From Burkholderiaceae bacterium (lineage in GTDB: Bacteria > Pseudomonadota > Gammaproteobacteria > Burkholderiales > Burkholderiaceae), in contig CANBPJ010000022.1 in NCBI GenBank assembly GCA_947371415.1, positions 1 through 18,857 of the forward strand: DNA of 18,857 nt, written 5' to 3'. Positions 14,926 to 18,857 of the stretch are shown here, one piece after another. The position numbers and the translations under genes are program-made. Positions within the stretch are counted from its first letter, which is position 1, and the number at the start of each line of letters is the position of its first letter. Under the pieces are notes generated by a model. That model was not told where the DNA came from. It saw only the letters and a list, made by a program, of their open reading frames with translations, and did not search any database.

Positions 14926-15966
14926 TTACATCAAGCGGCGAATCGCTTGAGGTTCCCCAGATGGCATACGTTCATACCAATCTTTCACCCTGACGGCATC
15001 GGCAAAACGAGATTGTGTTCCTACCGAGTCCAAGAAGACCAGTAGCAACGGCGTGTTATTTACTCTAGCCTGCATTACCAAACACTTACCTGCCGCATTA
15101 ATAAATCCCGTTTTTTGTAGGCCAATATTCATATCGCCGGCACGCACTAAGCGATTAGTGTTTAAGAATTTCTGTGGGCGTTTTGAAATTACCATCGTTA
15201 GATCTGGCCAAGTAGAAAACTCACGAATCATTTTGTATTGGTAAGCGGCGCTCAACATGCGCGTGAGATCTTCAGCTGAGGCCACGTTCTCGCTCAACAG
15301 GCCAGTAGGATCCGCAAAATGCGAATGGACCATACCAATCTCTTTTGCTTTGCGATTCATAGCATCCACAAATGCTGGAATACCGCCTGGATAATTTCTA
15401 CCAAGGGTATAAGCGGCTCGGTTCTCAGAAGACATCAAGGCCAGCAACAAGGCTTCCTCACGCGTCAATACCGTTCCGCCAGCAAGGCGCGAGCTGCGAT
15501 AGATATGAACGTCATCCGCATTGATCACAATAGTGTCATCCAGCGGTAATTTAGAGTCGAGCACCACCATTGCAGTCATTAATTTAGTGATTGATGCAAT
15601 TGGCAGACTGACTGCAGAATTTTTCTCAAAATAAACTTCTTTGGTGTCTTGGTTTACTACCATGGCCACACTGGACTTCAGGCTGAGATCATCATGCTGA
15701 CCACGCAAACCTAAAGCGGTTGCAAATGATGGTCTAGCTGCCACAACTGGCTCGCTAGTCCGGGTAACGGTAATGCGAACAGCTCTGGGTTTCTTGGAAG
15801 ATTTGGCGACCTTCTTCGCTTCTGATTTGACGGCAGTCTTTACTGATACCTTGGTTGATTTCGCAGTTGGTGAATCTGCATTAGCCGCTCTCACCTGAAA
15901 TGAAGTAGCCGCACCGAATGACAGAAGACTAACTACAGCTATGAGCCAAAATCGATTCACACGCAT
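14926..15966 (-). CDS. pbpG: D-alanyl-D-alanine endopeptidase (PBP7/PbpG type)
   Basis: A 346-residue periplasmic penicillin-binding protein of the S11 family that cleaves peptidoglycan cross-links. The signal peptide spans about residues 1-27 (MRVNRF start, hydrophobic core 7-20, cleavage near VRA). A 50-residue linker rich in Lys, Ala and Ser follows, then the catalytic domain with all three PBP motifs: SITK (Ser125, Lys128), SEN (180-182) and KTG (285-287). SSENRAAYTLGRNYPGG and QKTGFINAAGKC match PbpG rather than DacA carboxypeptidases, and the extra C-terminal domain of DacA is absent. I chose the ATG at 15966 because GGAAGG stands nine bases ahead and it gives a proper signal peptide; the in-frame extension to 16053 would start at TTG. 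Confidence 0.9.
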   Translation of the reverse strand: MRVNRFWLIAVVSLLSFGAATSFQVRAANADSPTAKSTKVSVKTAVKSEAKKVAKSSKKPRAVRITVTRTSEPVVAARPSFATALGLRGQHDDLSLKSSVAMVVNQDTKEVYFEKNSAVSLPIASITKLMTAMVVLDSKLPLDDTIVINADDVHIYRSSRLAGGTVLTREEALLLALMSSENRAAYTLGRNYPGGIPAFVDAMNRKAKEIGMVHSHFADPTGLLSENVASAEDLTRMLSAAYQYKMIREFSTWPDLTMVISKRPQKFLNTNRLVRAGDMNIGLQKTGFINAAGKCLVMQARVNNTPLLLVFLDSVGTQSRFADAVRVKDWYERMPSGEPQAIRRLM

Positions 15967-16076
15967 CCCAAAATACCTTCCAAAACTTTTAACATACAGA
16001 ATGATAATTAACTTTTTGATCTTCGCTACGCTTATTGCATTTATAGATAGCAAAAATGCCTATATTTAGTGCTTGC

Positions 16077-16964
16077 TTATTCTGCAATCGTCGCAATAGC
16101 AGTTGCCTGCCCTCGATTCACTAAAACTACTCCCGTCATAGTGAGTAATAGACCCCCTGCCATCATGAGAGTGAATGGCTCATCAAATAAGAACCATGCC
16201 ATTAGGGCGGTAGTAGGAGGCGTTAGATAAAGCAGGCTCGTCACTTTGGTTGCCGCCCCCTTACGAATCATCATAAAAAGCAGGCTGATTGATCCAATCG
16301 ATAAAGGAAAAATTGCCCATAGCAATGCGCCAACAACAGAAGCATTCCAAATCATGACGCCTGACTCAAAGAAGTACATACAAGCAAAGCAAAGAATGGC
16401 TGATACCCCAAACTGAATCGATGACCCTGCCCGCAGATCAAATACTGGGCAGAATTTCTTTTGATAGAGTGTGCCAAAGGTAATTGAAAGTAAGGCAGCA
16501 AAAGCTAGGATGTAGCTAAAAAACGGAATGTGAGCAAAGCCAACTTTCTCGGCCACAACTAAGGCAACCCCAGTAAATCCGAAGCCCAAACCAATCCACT
16601 GACGTCCTGTTACCTTCTCTGAAACCCAGGCAGCAAACCAGGCAGTGATGATGGGCTGCAAGCCCACGATGATGGCTACTAGGCCAGCCGTCATACCAAG
16701 ACGAACTGCGAACCATACGCCCAATAGGTAGCCAAACTGAAGCAATATTCCTGCTACTGCTATATGCTTGAACTGTGACCAACTTGGCCAACTAATTCTC
16801 CACACCAAACTCAGGCAAGCCATTGCCATTAAAACGCCTAAGAAACGCCAGAAAAGGAAAGTGGCCGGCTCAACATACGGCATAGCTAAACGTGCAATGA
16901 TGAAGCCAGTACTCCAAATCAGCACAAATAAGGGGGCAATGAAGTTGTCATGCTTTAAATTCAT
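16077..16964 (-). CDS. EamA/DMT-superfamily transporter
   Basis: A 295-residue inner-membrane protein with about ten transmembrane helices arranged as two EamA repeats (about residues 8-137 and 150-283). Recognisable signs are FVLIWSTGFIIARLAMPYVEPATFLFWRF at the start (the EamA WG/S-F-hydrophobic and P-x-x-x-x-x-x-R-F pattern), GLVAIIVGLQPIITAWFA ending the third and fourth helices, and SLLYLTPPTTALMAWFLFDEPFTLMMAGGLLL in the second repeat, all typical of drug/metabolite exporters. The substrate cannot be predicted. The start codon at 16964 has no Shine-Dalgarno sequence; a TATAAA (16997-16992, - strand) could be its -10 box but lacks a good -35. It ends 110 bases before pbpG begins. Confidence 0.92.
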   Translation of the reverse strand: MNLKHDNFIAPLFVLIWSTGFIIARLAMPYVEPATFLFWRFLGVLMAMACLSLVWRISWPSWSQFKHIAVAGILLQFGYLLGVWFAVRLGMTAGLVAIIVGLQPIITAWFAAWVSEKVTGRQWIGLGFGFTGVALVVAEKVGFAHIPFFSYILAFAALLSITFGTLYQKKFCPVFDLRAGSSIQFGVSAILCFACMYFFESGVMIWNASVVGALLWAIFPLSIGSISLLFMMIRKGAATKVTSLLYLTPPTTALMAWFLFDEPFTLMMAGGLLLTMTGVVLVNRGQATAIATIAE

Positions 16965-17011
16965 AAGTAAGCAATTGAATATGTGGAGTTTTTTATAGCG
17001 AATCGTCGATT

Positions 17012-17040
17012 TTAGGCTTTTTTTACATACTGCAGCCTAA
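17012..17040. repeat. Imperfectly placed inverted repeat in the EamA-phasin divergent region
   Basis: Seven-bp arms TTAGGCT (17012-17018) and AGCCTAA (17034-17040) enclose 15 bases that include a T-run. It sits where the -35 region of the leftward transporter would be. It may be an operator or chance; there is no other support. Confidence 0.3.
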
Positions 17041-17058
17041 GATTTCCAACGCATCTAG

Positions 17059-17079
17059 TTATGTTGCGATGCAACATAA
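17059..17079. promoter_or_regulatory. Perfect palindrome upstream of phasin gene, candidate PhaR operator
   Basis: Nine-bp arms TTATGTTGC (17059-17067) and GCAACATAA (17071-17079) flank GAT. The core TTGC-N3-GCAA fits the CTGC-N3-GCAG type of site described for the PHA regulator PhaR in Paracoccus, with one changed base per arm. It lies 26 bases upstream of the phasin -35 box. Regulator identity is inferred. Confidence 0.55.
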
Positions 17080-17105
17080 AAACTGTAGAACGATCAGCAA
17101 ATCAA

Positions 17106-17133
17106 TTGACAAATTTTAGATAAAGCTCATAGT
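17106..17133 (+). promoter_or_regulatory. Sigma-70-type promoter of phasin gene
   Basis: A perfect -35 TTGACA (17106-17111), a 16-base spacer and a -10 CATAGT (17128-17133; four of six consensus bases) would start transcription near 17140, leaving a leader of about 28 bases with AAAGGA before the ATG. Confidence 0.6.
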
Positions 17134-17167
17134 GAGCGAAGAATGAGACTACAAAAAAAGGATTGAA

Positions 17168-17734
17168 ATGAACTTATCGCCAGAACAGATTGCAGCAGCA
17201 CAAAAAGCCAATTTAGAAACTTTAAGCAGCCTCACCAACCAAGCCCTACAGAGTATTGAGAAATTAGTGGAACTTAATATGCAAATTGCTAAACAAAGTT
17301 TGAGCGAAAGCATGGGTAGCGCAAAGAAGGCGCTGGAAGTAAAAGATATTCAACAACTTCTCGCCCATCAAGCGGAAGCCGTTCAGCCAATGGCTGAAAA
17401 AATCATGGCATATAGTCGTCATTTATATGAGCTGGCCCATGAAACTCAAGCAAGCTTTACCAAGTCTGCCGAGAAAGAATTCCAAGCTGGTCAAAAAAAG
17501 ATTAATGGTTTAGTAGAAGATTGGACTAAAAACGCACCCGCGGGATCTGATACAGCCGTGACAGCCATGAAACAAGCAATCGCTTCCGCTACCAATGTAT
17601 TTGAAACTAGCCAAAAAGCTGTAAAACATGCCGTGGAGGTCGCGCAAACTAATCACAACAATGCTACGAGCACTGTTGATCAAAAAATGAAAACTGCAAG
17701 CAAGCCAGCCAGCAAAACTAGCGTCAAAAAATAA
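17168..17734 (+). CDS. phaP: Phasin family protein (polyhydroxyalkanoate granule-associated)
   Basis: A 188-residue, almost wholly alpha-helical protein of the Phasin_2 type, which coats polyhydroxyalkanoate granules and controls their size and number. It begins MNLSPEQIAAAQKANLETL and continues with amphipathic heptad-like helices (VELNMQIAKQSLSESMGSAKKALEVKDIQQLLAHQAEAVQPMAEKI, about residues 34-79), both typical of Burkholderiales phasins. The last 17 residues form a Lys/Ala/Ser tail ending in VKK. There is no signal peptide, so it is cytoplasmic. The gene stands alone with its own promoter, an upstream palindrome and a strong terminator. Ribosome-binding site AAAGGA lies six bases from the ATG. 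No PHA synthase gene is visible. Phasin-like proteins are also found in strains without PHA genes, so binding to granules is inferred. Confidence 0.93.
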   Translation: MNLSPEQIAAAQKANLETLSSLTNQALQSIEKLVELNMQIAKQSLSESMGSAKKALEVKDIQQLLAHQAEAVQPMAEKIMAYSRHLYELAHETQASFTKSAEKEFQAGQKKINGLVEDWTKNAPAGSDTAVTAMKQAIASATNVFETSQKAVKHAVEVAQTNHNNATSTVDQKMKTASKPASKTSVKK

Positions 17735-17764
17735 TGCTCCCCGCTGTTGTCACAGTGGAGATAT

Positions 17765-17794
17765 AAAAAAAGCCCCGATAGCTCGGGGCTTTTT
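17765..17794. terminator. Bidirectional rho-independent terminator
   Basis: An 8-bp GC-rich stem, AGCCCCGA (17771-17778) with TCGGGGCT (17783-17790), closes the loop TAGC and is flanked by an A-run and a T-run. It serves both the phasin gene and the convergent lpdA unit. Confidence 0.93.
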
Positions 17795-17814
17795 CATAGC
17801 CAGCAATACAAACG

Positions 17815-17832
17815 GCATCAATGCATCAATGC
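17815..17832. repeat. Short tandem repeat at the lpdA stop codon
   Basis: Two exact copies of GCATCAAT (17815-17822 and 17823-17830) followed by a partial GC. The second copy contains the lpdA stop codon (17826-17828). This is probably a small replication-slippage duplication with no function. Confidence 0.6.
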
Positions 17833-18857
17833 GTTTTCTTTTTAACAGGAGGTAAATCAGTACAGTGGCCATGAGCAGCTTCTGCAGCTAATCCTACAGA
17901 CTCGCCTAGGGTTGGATGTGGATGGATGGTTTTACCAATATCCACTGCGTCTGCACCCATCTCAATTGCAAGACAGACCTCACCAATTAAATCCCCTGCG
18001 TGAGTTCCAACGATTCCACCACCAATAATGCGCTTACTTGTAGCATCGAAAATCAACTTTGTAAAACCTTCATCACGGCCATTGGCAATCGCTCTACCGC
18101 TAGCAGCCCAGGGGAATAAGCCTTTTTCGTACGCGATTCCTTGAGCCTTACATTGCTCTTCTGTTAAGCCAGCCCAAGCTACCTCGGGATCAGTGTAAGC
18201 AACCGAAGGAATTTGTTTGGCATCGAAATAGGATTTCTCGCCAGCAGCCACTTCAGCAGCAACGTGACCCTCATGCACAGCCTTATGGGCTAACATGGGT
18301 TGACCAACCAAGTCACCGATTGCAAAAATATTATTTACATTGGTGCGCATTTGATTGTCAACGGGAATAAAACCACGCTCATCGACAATCACGCCAGCAG
18401 CTGATGCATCAATCTTTTTGCCGTTTGGCGTGCGCCCTACCGCTACTAATACGAGGTCGTAGGTCTGAGGCTCAGCTGGAGCATTCTCACCTTCAAAACT
18501 AACTTGAATACCATCCGCCTTTACTTCCGCTTTAGCGGCCCGTGTCTTGAGCATAATTTTTTCAAATCGTCCGGCATTAAATTTCTCCCAAACCTTCTCT
18601 AAATCACGATCAGCACCAGCCATGAGGCCATCCATCATTTCGGCAATATCGATGCGCGAGCCTAGCGTGCTGTAAACAGTTGCCATCTCAAGTCCAATAA
18701 TCCCGCCGCCGATAACCAACATACGCTTTGGAATGCTCTTGAGCAATAAAGCGCCAGTGCTATCTACAATACGAGGATCTTCAGGCAAAAATGGAAGTTT
18801 TACTGGCTGACTTCCCGCTGCAATGATCGCCTTCTGAAAACGAATGACTTCTTTTTC
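17826..18857 (-). CDS. lpdA: Dihydrolipoyl dehydrogenase, C-terminal part (cut by right edge)
   Basis: The FAD-containing E3 subunit of 2-oxoacid dehydrogenase complexes, which reoxidises dihydrolipoyl groups with NAD. The frame is open to the last base, so 344 codons are seen; the N-terminal FAD fold with the redox-active Cys pair, and any N-terminal lipoyl domain, lie outside. Visible parts: AIIAAGSQPVKLPFLP near the edge, the NAD-binding GGGIIGLEMATVYSTLGS, DLVLVAVGRTPNGK, AIGDLVGQPMLAHKAVHEG (FAD contact), the dimer interface VAYTDPEVAWAGLTE, and the C-terminal HPHPTLGE whose His and Glu complete the active site of the partner subunit. An apparent start at 18788 is an internal TTG (Leu). 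In Burkholderiales this type of gene usually follows aceE-aceF, which would lie to the right. Confidence 0.95.
   Translation of the reverse strand, partial: EKEVIRFQKAIIAAGSQPVKLPFLPEDPRIVDSTGALLLKSIPKRMLVIGGGIIGLEMATVYSTLGSRIDIAEMMDGLMAGADRDLEKVWEKFNAGRFEKIMLKTRAAKAEVKADGIQVSFEGENAPAEPQTYDLVLVAVGRTPNGKKIDASAAGVIVDERGFIPVDNQMRTNVNNIFAIGDLVGQPMLAHKAVHEGHVAAEVAAGEKSYFDAKQIPSVAYTDPEVAWAGLTEEQCKAQGIAYEKGLFPWAASGRAIANGRDEGFTKLIFDATSKRIIGGGIVGTHAGDLIGEVCLAIEMGADAVDIGKTIHPHPTLGESVGLAAEAAHGHCTDLPPVKKKTH

Noticed and set aside
14931..14950. TCAAGCG / CGCTTGA inverted repeat near the pbpG stop as a terminator for pbpG or iclR.
   Set aside because: It is within the last codons of pbpG and has no T-run on either side.
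16000..16018. AATGATAAT (16000-16008) upstream of pbpG as a possible Fur box.
   Set aside because: Only about 12 of 19 bases match the classical Fur consensus and the second half is poor; the region is AT-rich, so chance is likely.
1..18857. Mobile elements, CRISPR, toxin-antitoxin, defence systems, RNA genes.
   Set aside because: Looked for on both strands; every substantial open frame is a housekeeping or common metabolic family, and no repeats or RNA-like structures of that kind were seen.

Overview
The window looks like a stretch of ordinary chromosome from a betaproteobacterium of the family Burkholderiaceae, most likely Polynucleobacter or a close relative. The reasons are a GC content that looks to be in the mid-40s percent, a DUF2863 protein (a family I know from Betaproteobacteria), a Phasin_2-type phasin, the aat-bpt-pyrD gene order, and housekeeping proteins of Burkholderiales type. 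I see no tRNA, rRNA, CRISPR array, insertion sequence, integrase, phage gene or other mobile element. Coding density is very high and no gap reaches 300 bases.

Left part (1-3022): the 3' end of malate dehydrogenase is followed 12 bases later by a small exported protein with MliC/PliC-like (lysozyme inhibitor) features. A bidirectional hairpin terminator separates it from a leftward pair, yaaA and a DUF2863 gene, in which the downstream ribosome-binding site overlaps the upstream stop codon.

Middle part (3091-9023): a rightward run encodes a YbdL-type methionine aminotransferase, a nu-class glutathione transferase (YfcG type), 3-hydroxybutyryl-CoA dehydrogenase, a DUF3429 membrane protein, the replication-repair ATPase RarA, a kappa/HCCA-isomerase-type thioredoxin-fold enzyme and an exported cyclophilin. 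Gaps are short or absent, so much of this is probably co-transcribed.

Second rightward run (9063-14009): a fused pabB-pabC gene for 4-aminobenzoate synthesis, a zinc-ribbon NUDIX hydrolase, the two N-end-rule aminoacyl-tRNA-protein transferases aat and bpt, and pyrD. An IclR-family regulator (14082-14900) follows, with a TATAAT box so close to its start codon that its mRNA is probably leaderless.

Right part (14926-18857): a leftward D,D-endopeptidase (PbpG/PBP7 type) with a lysine-rich periplasmic linker and a leftward EamA/DMT transporter; then a rightward phasin gene with a recognisable promoter and a perfect 9-bp inverted repeat upstream (a candidate PhaR operator); a strong bidirectional terminator; and the C-terminal 344 codons of dihydrolipoyl dehydrogenase, leftward and cut by the window edge.

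Nothing here amounts to a clearly new biological system. The points most worth a second look are the phasin upstream palindrome, the MliC-like protein that lacks the usual lysozyme-contact lysine, the yaaA-DUF2863 coupling, the NUDIX gene next to pabBC, and the probable leaderless iclR transcript.
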